A stretch of DNA of 64,000 nt from Stromatinia cepivora (GCA_014898415.1 RCTD01000010.1:372001-436000); one strand, 5' to 3'; shown: positions 1 to 13,099, counted from the first letter of the stretch. A program made the numbers and translations. Notes: generated from the letters alone by a model not told the origin.

Positions 1-1299
1 AAAGAAACTATAACAACAGACTACTTCATAAAGAAACTTGATAATTACTTTCGAAATAATATTCTATAAGGCTTTAACTTCCATTCAACCATTCAAATCT
101 TTTTATAAAACAATAAAGCATTTGAATCCATAATCATCAAGCATTTTTGTAATATCCATACTAACTTTACGTTAAATACTTAAAGCCTAAATAACAATCA
201 TTAATTCATTTGTTTATTTAGACAATCTGAATTAATAAACAAAATAAAAAATCATCCAATTTTTTATATCCTTGTATATCCTATTCCATCAATAACAATT
301 ATACATTTTAACATATGATAACTCTAGACCCTTATGATCTAATTCTTTATATATTCGAATCATAATTTTTGCTTTTTCGATTAGATCGTTGTTTGCTATT
401 ATATAAGCGGGAGGTAATCCGTTTCTTCGGATTCTGAATAAATAATGATCCTTTATACAGAAATTGAAAGTTTCCTTTTTGAAAACTTATTAATCCTTCA
501 TTGATATATTTTTAGATCTCTATAATATAATGATATACTAAATGATTATTTGTATCCTTTCATTTCCATCTTTTAAAATTTGAGATAATCTTAAAATTTT
601 GGAGTCATTTATATTTACTATCGGATCTATCTATAATAAGTTCAAATCTGCAATAATCGAATTATCAATATCTTCTTTATATTCCTTATCAATATTATTC
701 AAAGCAATTCGTAGTTATTGTAATAAAGTATCTATAATAGTATTTTTGTTTCCAAGAATATACCTGATATCAAAGTCGAAGAGCCTGATCCAAAGAATCC
801 ATTTTGTAATTAAAGTATTAAATAGATTTGTAATTGTTCTATTTAATTAAACTATAAGTATATTTGTATTAATTTCTAAAAGGAAATGAATATTATAGAG
901 ATCTTTTTTGTATTTTTGTAGAACTTTGAATACTCCTTTATATTCTCTTTTAATAGTATTATAATTTTGTTTAATATAATTCTATATATTATTCTTATAT
1001 TTAATAATAATATAAGGTTTATTATCATATATTTGACCTAGAATAGTTCTCTATCCTATCAAATTAATATCGATAACGAGTACAATGGTTCCAATTCCAA
1101 ATAAATAAATCAATGAAAGAAGGATTGGGGCTGAAATTAATTTGTTTTTCAGCAAAATCATTATAGTATTATAATTAGCAGTCCAAATGAATTCTATATT
1201 TTTCTTTAATAATATATAAAGAGGCTTTATAATAATAACGAAATTCTCTATTCAAAGTCGATAAAAAATATATACTCTAAAGAATATTCTAACTTTATA

Positions 1300-2000
1300 A
1301 TCGTTCGAATAAGATAGCTATTCAAGTATCTTGATGATTTTGATAGTATTAGGATTTCTTCTTTCAGAATTGGTATAATAACCTATAATTCGGATTCCAT
1401 TATAATATTATTTGGATTTGATATTGATAGTATATCTTGTATATTCAATGTGTTCTATTATAACATCCAGGTTTTTCAGATGTTCGATAACAAACTTCTT
1501 TAATCCAGATTCAACTTCAACTTCATTATATCAAATTCTAGGACCCTTAATTTCAATATCATCCAAATAAAGTATAGCAATATTAGATATAATATCCTAC
1601 AATATCTTTGATACAATTCTTATAAATTGAATGATCGAATTAGTAACCCTTTATAATAGAATAATGAACCTTATTAAACTAAAAGGAATCATAATAACAA
1701 TGATATTTCTATTTTTTTTATTTAAAGATATTTGATTATATTCAAAAAAGAAATCAATCAAGGATATTAATAAGTATTCAGCTATTTGTTTAGTAAATTC
1801 CTTTAAGTTTGAAAGTATATTTGTGTTTTGTAGGGTTATAGTATTTGCTTTTGTTATTATAACAATAATGCAGTATTTACCAATCTCGCTTTTCTTAATT
1901 AAATATCAAGGGTTTCGGTACAATCCTTCTCTTTCCTTTAATATACTTCGTTTAATACAATCTCTTATCATTTCGATAGTTATTAATAAAAGAGCTTTAA
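1300..2000 (-). pseudogene. Reverse transcriptase remnant of the left gypsy element
   Basis: The minus strand reads IAILYLDDIEIKGPRI around 1530-1580, so the catalytic YLDD box (codons at 1555-1569) is intact. It is followed by the stretch (E/V)ESGLKKFVIEHLKNLD, typical of one fungal Ty3/gypsy lineage in which YLDD(I/V) is followed by a (G/K)P motif and a GIRIxGY block. In-frame stops lie on both sides, so no functional enzyme is encoded. Confidence 0.7.
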
Positions 2001-2307
2001 GGGATACGAAACCAGGAGTTTATCAGATCTCATATAATATTATTTTGATAATCTGTGGTAAAGTAATTAAAGATTTGATATTACTGGTTTCCGTTCAATC
2101 AAAAGTTAATACTGCTTTTCGATTCTATAGGAATATAAGAAGAAGTTCTTTTTCATATTCCCAAAGTATATCTCCGATATTTAATAATATTAAATATTCT
2201 TATATCAATCGGAAATCTTCAGATTTGATATCGAAGTATAATATTAAATACTTTGAAAAGGGATTTAATAATTGATATTTAAAGTATTTTGTATATTCCA
2301 ATTCCAG

Positions 2308-2643
2308 TTAATTAGGATTATCTTTTGGGATCTCTTTATCGATATATTCTATTTTATTTGAAGGTTTTATCTTATCCTTTTTTTTCTTATATATATTATT
2401 AATTGAAATGAGAATTTTGGATTTGATATTGATTAATTTCTCCCAAATATCGCTTTCTATTTTAAGTTCTTTCAAATCGAAATGAATATTATTAATAGCA
2501 AAATATTCCTGAAATCCTTTTAATTCTGAGTTTTCAATATTATCAAATATATCTTCAATATCAAAATCAAAATCAATTCGAATAATGTTTATACTAAGCT
2601 CTACAGAATTTAAGACCATCTTAAAATTTGGGATATTAATCAA
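2308..2643 (-). pseudogene. Pol linker fragment of the left gypsy element
   Basis: This open minus-strand stretch of 111 codons is acidic, rich in Ile/Asn/Lys and lies between the protease and reverse transcriptase remnants. Its composition reflects the AT-rich decayed DNA. No domain is recognisable. It is most simply part of the polyprotein between protease and RT. Confidence 0.4.
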
Positions 2644-2864
2644 GAATTCTAAAAAATGATTTTTAACGAATTCTTCAAATTTCCCTTCACTTTTAATGGC
2701 ATCTAGGATTTTTGGGAGATCATCAATACAATCTCTAGGATTTGTATCATTTATTCTTTTCCTGATTTTTCAAAATCAGTTTTCATAACATCTGCTTTAC
2801 ATTTTGATCTAGTTATTTAGCAATTGACTTTATTAATATTATTATTATCAATAATCTATATAAT

Positions 2865-3185
2865 CTATTTATCTCTTTTATATTCAAAATCGATCTTTTC
2901 TATAAATAGGTATAGTATCCCTAATAGTAATAGATCTTTAGTATTATTCAAGATAAAGATATCGATAATATTTTTAATTCCTTTAAAATTGATTTCTATA
3001 TTTTCAATCAATCCATACAAAATAATAGCATTTTTATCAGAAATAATCATTATCGCCTTATATTCACATATTATGAATCCCAATTCTTTTGTAACTTCCA
3101 GGTTTATTATATTGATTATCGATCCCGAATCAACAATATCGTTAATCTTGATATTCTTATTTGCAAGGGTTATAATGATAGTAAG
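2865..3185 (-). pseudogene. Retroviral-type aspartic protease remnant
   Basis: The minus strand reads DSGSIINIINLEVTKELGF followed by a block resembling MIS(D/A)(K/N)(N/G) and a hydrophobic stretch with a LLLGxxxL motif. This is the layout of a retropepsin-like domain (DSGS active site, then flap, then ILGR-like helix). It sits upstream of the reverse transcriptase in the element's own orientation, as expected for Ty3/gypsy Pol. The frame from 3083 to 2865 is open, but the catalytic Asp lies upstream of that open stretch. Confidence 0.65.
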
Positions 3186-3189
3186 TATA

Positions 3190-5680
3190 TTGTATATTTC
3201 TTTTGATTAATAATTAAAAGAAACATTTAAATGATTAATAACTGTTAAAGCTATTGCAGCTTTTTTGATAGGAATTTCTGAATTTCTGAAAAGCTCTTTT
3301 TGTTCTTCGATATTTGCAATTAATACTTTTTTGAAAATTTGTTTGAAAAGATCTGATATATATATAAGGGTAATCCTAATTATTATCAGGATTTCGATTT
3401 TGCAAATCTATTCCAAGATTTCTATCAGGGATTCTATAATATAAATAATGATTAATATTTGCTTTTTTATTTTTAAGAATCTAATATAAAAGTTGGATAT
3501 TCTATTCTTTTATATTATACTATTCTTATCAGGTTCAGAAAAACCCTCCCCTCCCTAAGATTCTTTTGCTTTATTTTCTTCGCTTTTATTAATATCTATA
3601 GTTTTATCTTTATTGAAGAATTCTTTCTTTAACCTTTTTTTTTCAATTTGATCTATTATTTTGAGTAATATCTTTCGAGAAGTGCTTAATGATTTTTGGG
3701 GTTTATCAATTCCGTTTCATTTTATTGATTTGGATTTTTTAAATAATTGGTTTTATAGCTTTGAAGCTTCTTTAGATTAGATAATTATATTGATATTGAT
3801 AATTTCCCTTTCTCGATGATTAATATTATTTACAAATACACCCCTTACAATTTCGATATTAGAAATTCCAAGATTCGACGAATTATTTTCAATATTAGAT
3901 TTCTCCAATTGCTTTTCTTATTGATTAAGCCTATAAGTTTTTATATACATTTCAATTTGATAATTCTCTAAAGAGTTTTTTTATCTGAAGATTAAAAAAG
4001 GATTAGGATATCCTTTGGGATCAAATATAAAGACTCTATATTCATTATAATGATACAATCTAGTATTAATATTATCGATCTTTTTAAAGCAATTTTATTT
4101 TATAGTATAATCATTATTATAAAAAGGTTTTCCAAAGCAATAATAACAAAGATAATTTTTCTTGTAAATTTTATTCATATCAAAAAGAATCTTCTCTTAT
4201 TTATCCTGAATAGAATAATTATTATATTTTGTATTGTTTCTTCGATAAATAGTTTAACATTATGATAACGAGAAGAATAATTTCGAATCCTTTGTACCTT
4301 TGATTTTCGCTTTTAGATGATTTATATTGAATTTATTCAAAAGATTAGTGATTTCATTTATAATATTCTTTATCTTCTATTCTTAAGAATAAAATTTTGT
4401 ATTAGTATTAAAGATAAATAAGGTTTTTATATATTCATATATAATCTAGGAAATAATAATCTGATGAAATTTAAATCTTTCGTAAATTCAGGCGACAAAA
4501 TCCTCAGAAAAGTATTATTTGTAGGCTTCGTTTATTATTCTCTTAAAGTTCACAAAAACAGGATTATCGGGATCAATTTTAGATTGTCTAGCAATCTTCT
4601 TTCCTGTTTGAGTGTACAAGTTATATAGAAATATCCTTTCAATTTTGAATTCGATGATTATATAATTATTAATGAATTGAATAACCGAAAATACGAATTT
4701 GGTAATATAATTCTTTATTATTATTGAATTTGTATTATAATCCCTTTTATTTTTATTATATTAATTATCAACAAATTGATCAAAAAAGTTTTAGATATCT
4801 ATTATTTATTGGATATTGTAATCACAAAAGTATCAAAGTAATATTAATCTCAATTCTCCTTTTCAATTGTATCTAATAGAATTATATTCTAATATAAGTT
4901 TGATTTGAATAACAATGGTATAATCGCAATACCAAGGAAATCGAATTCGCATTTCCTTATCGGATATACTATAATCAATTTGTAAGGCATCCCAAATTGT
5001 AAGGAAGTCAAATATATCGATCTTATTGAAAGTAAGGACAATAGTATTTCTAATATATAATATAATAGAGAATATATATATATAATCCTTAATACAAATA
5101 ACAAATAGAATTTTTAATGGGTTTTGCTATTATTGATTTATTTCTTTTTCTTTTTTGGTTTTTTTTTGTTTTTTCTTTTTTTTTAATAGGATTTCTATTA
5201 CTATTAATAAAAAGTTCTTCAATAGATTCAAAAGGATCGATAATTGAAACAATAATATTATCTTTTGATCCTTGAGGAATATCTTATAGGAGATTTAATC
5301 TTATAAACAGATCAAAATTATCCATTATATTATTATGATTTGATTGAAAAGTATTTGATTCATTAAAGTCTGATTTAATATTTGGTTTTCGATAATTTTT
5401 AGTATTTATAATTCTCTTTTGATAAATCTCTAAAAGAAAAAGAAAGATATATATAATTCTTTTTAGGGTTTTCTTTCTTTTAAAGGAATATATAAGTTTC
5501 AAATCCTTTAATTAAGAGTTTTTTAAAATATATCTTAAATTTTTAATTGCCGATATCAAGGATAATAATTTAGTATATTATATCCAATCCTTTTTATTGT
5601 TCTAATATACATTTAAACATTCAAATAACTTTAAAAGTATATAAAATATTCAAAATCCTTCAATATAATTGATTGTATTC
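3190..5680 (-). pseudogene. Gag-side remnant of the left gypsy element
   Basis: Only short, broken, AT-biased frames are visible, for example 5502-5284 and 5104-4889 on the minus strand. By position, upstream of the protease in the element's orientation, it should be gag. No motif supports this directly. CT-rich runs occur at about 5130-5180. Confidence 0.35.
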
Positions 5681-5685
5681 AATCA

Positions 5686-5690
5686 AGGTC
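5686..5690. repeat. Target-site duplication AGGTC (left copy)
   Basis: The five bases AGGTC directly before the 5' LTR are repeated directly after the 3' LTR (13095-13099). A 5-bp duplication is usual for Ty3/gypsy integration and fixes the element boundaries to the base. Confidence 0.9.
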
Positions 5691-5982
5691 TGTTACGGTT
5701 GTTGGAAGGATATTGCTAGTAAAGCTAGAAATCTCTACAAGGAAACGGTTTCATTGTTAAAGACCAATATACAATCAACAATCTATTATCGATTGATTAG
5801 AAAACTCTATAAAATCTTTATATTCATTAAACTCTAATATATAATCGATAATTTGTTATCGTTCCGATATTGTTTTTTATTGAATTTAAAAGAAAAGAAA
5901 TTCTTCTAATTAGAAAAGGATAATGAAAAGTTTTATAACTATTTTAGAATTAATTGATTCTTTACCATTTATAATTTTGATA
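5691..5982 (+). repeat. 5' LTR of the 5691-13094 gypsy element
   Basis: It begins TGTTACGG and ends ATTTTGATA, which aligns with ACTCTGACA in the other LTR, so the original end was TG...CA. Its length equals that of the 3' LTR (292 bp). It is the more decayed copy, for example GATA here against GACA there. Confidence 0.9.
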
Positions 5983-5999
5983 ATTCTTTTTATTTTTCT

Positions 6000-7300
6000 T
6001 TTAGAAATAATTTATTAATTAATTATTATTGATATCTCTTTGAATAATTATAATAGAAATAAGAAATATTTCAGGTCCATCGACCAATTCAAATACTTCA
6101 CAAATTCGAAGGGAAAACATATCGAGGATCCAAAGTAATAACGAAAATAAAATATTAATACCAAATCGTTAATCTATTATATAATTTGAAATAAAATTAA
6201 CATAAAGATTCGAAAACATATAAAAGGAATTCGAAATCTTCAGATCAGAAAATCAATAATAGATCAAGAAAATCTTTATCTGTTTTATATAAGAAAAAAT
6301 AATTAGTTTGTTGGTAATAACTATCAACAATAGAAAGGCAATATTCAATTCTATTCCAATTCCTTAAGGAAAATCTCTAAAACTTCAAAAATTTTTATTT
6401 TATAAAAGTTCCATTATTATAAAAGCAAAAGACTTTTTCTTTCAAATTGAATTCATATTTCAGAATAATGATGGATATTATTTTCCGATAGATCAAAAGA
6501 AAATAGATTATATTATCTAATATTTCCAAAAACAACCTTTTGTAATCTAGTATCGATACAAAAGTAGAATAATGGATTTTAATATAATATAGAAAGAGTT
6601 CAGAGAATATATATACGATATGATATTAGACAAAGGCAACTGCCAGTACTTAATTATATAATAAATAATCTATACTAAATAATAATCTATATAAAATATA
6701 AATAGTTTTATAATATACTTTAATAATTTAAAAAAGAAAATCGAATCGAAGGCGGATAATATTCGAAAAGAATGTTTTTTAGTAGATCTACTCTTTTATA
6801 TTATAAAAAGAATTTCGGAATTACTCCAATAATCAGAAAGCAGAAACAAATTGATCAAACAAATATACCATTTAGAGAATATAAATAAAATATATTATAT
6901 CATAAATCCCTTTGATACACCCTATAATCGAAAACAGAATAATCCTTTTATATAATTCAATCATTCTTTTAATCTTTTTTAAAATAGACAATCTTAAAAA
7001 CAGAATAATTTATTATTGATTAATAATATACAATTACAATTTCAACATTCCAAATCTTCCTTTATAGAAAAGAAAGATAAAAAAACTTCAAAAAAAGGTT
7101 ATCGAAAACAGAAACCGCAATACTTCTGCTATCAATAATTGGGTTATTATTCGAAAAGGTATATCAATCCATATATTTGTCAATAATATAAAGACAATCA
7201 TTTAGTTTACAATTGCTCTGTATATCCTTTGCAAATAACAATCAGGGAAATATTACGATCCAATAATAACTTTAATCGTTCTGATGATTTTGGATCCTCA
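6000..7300 (+). pseudogene. gag remnant with knuckle-like Cys/His residues
   Basis: The plus strand carries Gln/Asn/Lys-rich broken reading frames after the 5' LTR. Around 7128-7215 a frame reads CYQ-stop-LGYYSKR and then CQ-stop-YKDNHLVYNC, which resembles one or two decayed CCHC zinc knuckles. Position between the LTR and protease/RT supports gag. No intact frame exists. Confidence 0.5.
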
Positions 7301-7329
7301 ACAAAAGAAATATATTATTCTAATTATTA

Positions 7330-7700
7330 AAGCAAACTTCAAGGTCGATAATATTCCGATAAAGATACACTGTCTCATCGATTCTGAAGTACAAATTAAT
7401 ATTATTCAATAAAACAAATATATTGAATAAAATTGAACCTTTAATCCCAGCAAAAGCCCTTTATTAATATCAGTTAATAGTATTAGTATATCTTCCTATA
7501 GTAATCATCGATTCGCTATCGAAATAATAAACGAATATAAAGAAAAAAGGAAATATATTCATCAATTCATTATTACCACTTTGAACCTACCAAAAATCAA
7601 TACTATTCTAAAGCTACCTTAACTTCAAACAGTAAACTCCGATATCGATTAATAATCGACTTCGTTTCACTTTAGATCTGTATTATAAGATCTCGAAATA
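7330..7700 (+). pseudogene. Protease-region remnant
   Basis: Around 7368-7410 the plus strand reads HCLIDSEVQINII, close to the L(I/V)DSGA(Q/T)xN(V/I)I active-site region of Ty3/gypsy proteases, with G to E by a G-to-A change. It lies just upstream of RT. Confidence 0.5.
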
Positions 7701-7899
7701 ATAACAATCAAAGAATTATATAAAGAAATGAAGATCGAAATCAAAATCTATATATTATTATTTGAAACCCAATCAATCACAAAAGTATCGTCAAACTTCA
7801 AGAATATTCTTATATTATTATTCTTACAAATACTTTTTGAATATAAAGAATACAAAAAAGCCTTCTCAAAAAATAAAAATAGTATATTATCCGATTATC

Positions 7900-8670
7900 A
7901 TCCGATAAAACATTATATTGATTTCGAATCTGGATCAATCTTTTTTTGAGGATCAATATATACTTTTTCGAAAAAGGAATTAATAATTCTATAAGAATAT
8001 CTCAAAGAATACTAAAAGAAAAATTGGATTCATTATTCGATTAACTTTATCAGAATTTCAATCATATTTATTCCAAAGAAAGAAGATAATTATCGATTAT
8101 ATATCAATTATTATAACTTCAATAGGATTACAAAAAAGGACTGTACCCTTTTATCCCTAATTAACAAATCGTTAAATCGCTTAAAGTAAGGGGTCTTCTT
8201 TATAAAGCTCGATTTCAAAGATATATATTATCAAATATATATACAGAAAGACGACAAATAGAAGATAGCGTTCTATATTCATTACAAACAATTCGAATAC
8301 CTAATCATACCTTTCGGTCTAACCAATACCTCTATTACCTTTCAGATATACATCAATCAAGTATTCATTGATCTTGTAGATAGTATTTATATTATATATT
8401 TTAATAACATTTTTATTTATTCCAAAGATAAAGAAATCTATATTACTGATATCTATAGAGTCCTTGTTAGATTGTTTGAATGCAAATTTTATGCCAAATT
8501 AAAGAAATGTATATTCTATATATACGAAATGAAATTCCTGGGTTTTATTGTATCAAAAAAAGATATCATTATAAAATCAAACAGAATTCAAATTATCATT
8601 GAATGGTTTACATCAATATCCCTTCGCGAAGTTCAAGTCTTCTTAAGCTTTGCGAATTTCTATTAATGGT
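7900..8670 (+). pseudogene. Reverse transcriptase remnant, YLDD changed to YFNN
   Basis: Plus-strand motifs in order are FIPKKED..YRLYINY (about 8066-8110), IKLDFKDIYYQI (about 8204-8240), PFGLTNTSITFQ (8311-8345), YFNNIFIYSKD (about 8395-8430) and KCIFYIYEMKFLGFIVS (about 8508-8553). These are the usual Ty3/gypsy RT blocks. Both catalytic aspartates of YLDD have become asparagines, each explained by one G-to-A change, so the protein would be inactive even without the stops. Confidence 0.85.
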
Positions 8671-8799
8671 TTATCACAATTTATTCACAAATTATTTATA
8701 ATTTAATAAATCTATTATAAAGTACCAAAAAGGGAAAAGCTATATTAGAATTCAAATGAACAAAAGAAGTTCAAAATACCTTTGATAATTTAAAAGAAG

Positions 8800-9260
8800 C
8801 CTTTATTATAATATTAATACTCCGATATTTTGATCCAATACTCCGAATCCTAATCGAAATTGATATTTCTAAATTTGCATTAGAATATATACTCTTTTAG
8901 TTGTTTTTTGATAATATAAACGATTCTATTATTTCTCAATAGCATCCCATTATTTTCTATTTATGAAAGTTTAATTCAGTAGAACAAAGATATTTTATTT
9001 ATAATCAAGAACTTTTGGCTATTTATATAGCTTTTGTTCAGTAATAGTATTACATCACAAATAGTCGATATATTATCATAATCAAAATAGATCATAATAA
9101 TCTCCAATATTTTATAGAGAAAAAAGAATTTAATAGTAGACAAATACGATGGGCCGAAATCCTGGCCGCCTACGATTTCATAATCATATATAGATTGGAT
9201 AAATTAAATTTCGCTGATAGTTTATCAAAACAATTAGATTACATAGAAAATATAAATAAT
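8800..9260 (+). pseudogene. RNase H remnant
   Basis: Reading onward from RT, the plus strand gives LRYFDP..ILIEIDISKFAL, then PIIFYL-type and YNQELLAIYIAF blocks around 8815-9040. These match the RT-like RNase H tail of Ty3/gypsy Pol (TDAS, H(P)(V/I)AF(Y/H)S, EL(L)A(I/V)). Several stops interrupt it. Confidence 0.7.
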
Positions 9261-9539
9261 ATCAATGAAATACTATCTATATTACAAAATAAATTGAAAA
9301 GTATTGCGATAATAGCCGCAATTTTCTTTCTTTTGAAAGTAAAAATGGAACCCTTATAGAATGGATTGTTGATAGAAATTGATTATAAACAATCAATATT
9401 ATATTGGATAGTTAGTATATTAATTAATGATGAAACAATATTTAAACCAATATCAAAACTAATAAAAAATGTTTTATTATAATTTCAAAAGAATAACGAT
9501 TTTACAAAGAGTAAGGAGTATTTGAAATATTGATATAAT

Positions 9540-10480
9540 TCAATTAGAGACACCGCACTTTGGAAAATCGACGCCGACGATTTGTTCATTTATAATGAAT
9601 ACGCCTTCATACCGCCAAATAAAACCATAAGGATCGAAATCTTGAAGACTCATTATAATGATCTTATAAAAGGTTATTGAAATATCAAGAAAACCTAGAA
9701 AATATTGAAAAACAAATATTTCTGATTCAATATAATAAAAGATATAAAAAGGTATATACGAATATATATTGTTTGCTAATAAACAATTATAAAATACTAT
9801 CAACCCTATAACGAATTACAAACCCTATTATTCCCTTTTGATCCTTAAAAAGAAATAATAATGGATTTTATTACAAATCTACCTCCTTCAAAAATAGATA
9901 AATATATATATAACATTATCCTTATTGTTGTCGATAGATATACAAAATTCGCCTGATATATTCCAATTAATAAAACAATAACTTTATCCGAATTAACAAA
10001 GATTCTGTTTCGATATATTTTTAAGGATTTCGGTATACTGAAGGGAATAATTTCAGATCGAGGATTATAATTCGCAAATAAATTTTGGGGGAGCTTACTT
10101 TTCTATTTAAAAATACATTGCAAATTATCGACAACATTTTATTTACAAATCAACGGCCAAACGGAACGATAAAATCAGAACTTAATCCATTATATTATAT
10201 ATTATATCAATTGGAAACAAAACGATTAAGTATCGCTACTACCCCTAACAGAATTCATATACAATACGATATGATATAATATAATTGACGAAATACCCTT
10301 TAAAGCAATATATGAATACCTGCCTACATTTAGTTATATCGACAAGAATACCGATACTGAAAAGAAGATATTTACTATATAAGAATATATCGAATCGTTA
10401 AATCAAGAAAGGGCAAAACTAATAGAAATTTGGAATAACTCAATAAAGAAGAAATCGAAGAATAATAAGAAAGATTTACT
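9540..10480 (+). pseudogene. Integrase remnant
   Basis: Around 9860-9960 the plus strand reads MDFITNLPPSKIDKYIYNIILIVVDRYTKFA, then FKDFGILKGIISDRGL near 10020-10070, then INGQTE near 10140-10160. These are the DDE core landmarks (MDFI..LP, VDR.(S/T)K, SDRG..F, QTDGQTE) of a Ty3/gypsy integrase. Stop codons break the frame. Confidence 0.85.
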
Positions 10481-11307
10481 TTGACAATTCTATATCGATA
10501 ATAAAGTTATATTCAACATCAAGAATATCAAATAGCTATAATCCAAAAAGAAATTTTTCGATTGTTTTATAGACTTCTTTATTATCATTAATATCAAGAA
10601 TAATGAATAAACATATAAATTAATACTTCCAGTATTATACAAAATATATAATATCTTTTATATCTCGCTATTCGAACCATAATTTGAATGCGAAGGTATT
10701 ATTGACCCTCTGTCTCTTAAAGAAATTGAAGGATATATAGAATATAAAATCGAAAAAATATTAGTTTATAAAAGGAAAGGATAAAGAACGCAATATCTAA
10801 TATAATGGAAAGGCTATTAGCCAATAGAAGATATATAAAAAACTTTACAAAACTTAATATATATTAAAAGACATTTGAAGAATTACAAAAAAGAAAATAT
10901 ATCGCTATTATAATAATAACAAAGAACAAAAAAGTGATATTATTAAAGTATATTACAAAAATAAAGGGGATTTACATTCATATTAAAAAATTAGGATACT
11001 TATATTTAAAAACCCTTATATAATCGGTTTATCTTAATAAATCATTACAAATATATCACCTTCATTTCACCGCCAAATGTTTATGCTTTTTTTGTTTTCT
11101 TATCTCCATTTTCAACAATTTATTCTCATTTATATTATCCGAATTCTTATCAATATTCAGTTCTATTGATTAATAAAACATTCACCGAATATATTTTTCG
11201 GTAATAGAATCCCAATAGGAAATTCATAGAATCGTTATAGAAGTGGATATAAGGGAAGATTTAATTATATTTCATAATCGAGATCCGAAAGATCTGTTAA
11301 CATCTAA

Positions 11308-11964
11308 TTATCGATCAATTAAATTCAAATCATTATATTCGTTATATTGATTTAAAAATTCTTTCGCCAATTGATTATACTCATCTAGAACAATACTTAT
11401 ATCATTATTATTGAAGTCCTTTAAAAGATCGAGATCTTCAACTTGAACTATTGATTTCTTTATTATAGACATTATTGACTTCATTGAAACTACCAACGAT
11501 TTTCAATGAACAATCAACAATATTATACTGATCTTAGAAATTGGATTTAATTTATCAAAACTTATCGGAAATAAGAGCAGCATATTAGCCATTAGAGTCT
11601 TTTCCTTTTTAAACCTTTTAGGGCTCAATAATTTAATATTAGATTATTATAAATCCTTATTATCATTATCAAAAAGTTCAATCAATTCCGATGCTTTTCT
11701 TTTGACAAAAACAGATTAAAGAATTTTCCCGATAGATTTCGCCTTAGTTATTCGAGATACAGTAATCCGTGATTTCTTTATTACTATCCCGCCAATACTT
11801 CTAGTACTTTTGGCCTTACCTTTGATTATCTTTCGATATATCGATTTCGCTAATGAAATACAAATGGATTTCGATAATCGAATCAGAAAAACCTCAGAGA
11901 TCTTTTCCTCATCCTTCTCACTAATAATGTTCTTCAATTTATTATTACTCATTAGTTTATTCAT
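11308..11964 (-). pseudogene. Antisense reading frames between integrase and 3' LTR
   Basis: Two open minus-strand stretches (11496-11308 and 11964-11716) lie between the integrase and the 3' LTR, opposite to gag-pol. The second encodes a basic Lys/Arg/Ser/Ile-rich 82-residue peptide and the first an acidic one (repeated Asp/Glu/Asn and Leu). The inner gypsy element at 54629-60963 also has antisense frames beside its 3' LTR, which makes an extra antisense gene in these elements plausible. No domain is recognisable, and the frames are too short to be certain of coding. Confidence 0.4.
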
Positions 11965-12649
11965 CGATTGTTAATATAACTATCTGATTGTTAACAAGAA
12001 ATATAATGAATTATATCCAGTATATCAACAGAATATCGCCACAAATCCATATACGTTTCCGTTAATTTCACCAACTTCTCTACCTATATATTTAATGTCA
12101 ATATAGCTTCCTTTGTATCATAGAATAGCCATATCAAATTATGTTTCTTTTATTTACAAAGGAAAGCCTCTATTCTTTATATAAATTTAATTTACCGACC
12201 CTTTAATTTCCTTAACAATATAACCTCTTCCAGCGAACCCATTTCGATCGCCTACTATTTATAACGAAACTACAATAAACGATTTATTATAAAATTAATA
12301 TCTTTTAATAATATTATATAGGGTTTTTTTTTTCGGGTATATTCTGTATATATCAAATCAAATCCTTTTGGAAAAGAGCATTCCTTATTTATTATCTTTC
12401 CTTCAAATAAAGATTTTGTATTATTGTAATAAATAATATATTTAATATAACAAAAATATATTGGATATATAAATTGCAAAGGTATACAAACCGAGTATAT
12501 TATCAATTCGGGAAAGGGCTGAGATATAATAAAAAGAATAATAAAAAGTTTTAAGATATAATATCGCGATTACAACACCGAAATACAAAGTTTCGAAAAT
12601 GAAATTCCGATAGGTTTATATAGCCTTCAAAAAGTAGATTATATATATT

Positions 12650-12674
12650 TTTATTATTATTATTATTATTATTT
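12650..12674. repeat. (TTA)n microsatellite
   Basis: An uninterrupted run of the trinucleotide TTA/ATT, about eight units, near the 3' end of the gypsy element. Confidence 0.85.
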
Positions 12675-12802
12675 ATTTCTTTATTTGTAATACAAAAACT
12701 ATCCTATATTACAATTACCTTATCAATCGACAGCTCCCTATAATTACAAACAGATTAGCAATTCATCGGCTTTTCAAAAGCGAAGCCCTGAAAGGAAGGC
12801 TC

Positions 12803-13094
12803 TGTTACAATTATTGGAAGGATATTATTAATAAAACTAGAAATCTCTATAAGAAAACAGTTTCATTATTAAAGACCAATATATAATCAACGGTCTACTA
12901 TCGATTAATTAGAAAACTCTATAAAATCTTTATATTCATTAAACTCTAATATATAATCAACAATTTGTTATCGTTTCAATATCGCTCTTTATTGGACTTA
13001 AAAGAAAAGAGGTTCTTTTAATTAGAAAAAGATAATGAAAAGTTTTATAGCTGTTTTAGGACTAATTGATTCTTTGCCATTTGTGACTCTGACA
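12803..13094 (+). repeat. 3' LTR of the 5691-13094 gypsy element
   Basis: It starts TGTTACAA, ends TGACTCTGACA, is 292 bp long, and aligns end to end without gaps to 5691-5982. The terminal TG...CA is intact here. AGGTC follows directly. Confidence 0.92.
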
Positions 13095-13099
13095 AGGTC
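13095..13099. repeat. Target-site duplication AGGTC (right copy)
   Basis: Matches 5686-5690 exactly. Confidence 0.9.

Larger units (their letters stand above)
1..5685 (-). mobile_element. Decayed Ty3/gypsy retrotransposon, minus strand, runs off left edge
   Basis: On the minus strand, reading right to left, remnants follow the order gag-like region (about 5.5-3.3 kb), aspartic protease (3185-2865), reverse transcriptase (about 2.0-1.3 kb) and integrase (about 0.3 kb to the edge). The integrase end reads like the fungal gypsy motif DLxGWxExxAL, here as DLNGWMEVKAL near 50-100. Every frame is broken by many stops, and the DNA is extremely AT-rich, as expected after RIP. The 3' LTR must lie left of position 1, so LTRs could not be paired. 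The plus-strand element starting at 5691 was inserted next to or into this one, so part of it may continue after 13099. Family assignment rests on domain order and motifs and is fairly secure; the right boundary is not. Confidence 0.75.
5691..13094 (+). mobile_element. Full-length Ty3/gypsy LTR retrotransposon, RIP-decayed
   Basis: The element has two 292-bp LTRs (5691-5982 and 12803-13094), a perfect 5-bp target duplication AGGTC, and internal plus-strand remnants in the order gag, protease, RT, RNase H, integrase. LTR differences I checked by eye are nearly all C/T or G/A transitions, the mark of RIP rather than age alone. All Pol frames carry multiple stops. Between the integrase and the 3' LTR lies about 2 kb that is open mainly on the opposite strand (see 11308-11964). 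The element is about 7.4 kb long. Confidence 0.92.

Noticed and set aside
599..2275. Plus-strand open frames at 599-850 and 1823-2275
   Set aside because: The minus strand carries recognisable RT here; the plus-strand frames are antisense shadows in AT-rich DNA.
2824..3210. Hydrophobic plus-strand frame suggesting a membrane protein
   Set aside because: It is the complement of the protease remnant; hydrophobicity follows from AT-rich codons.
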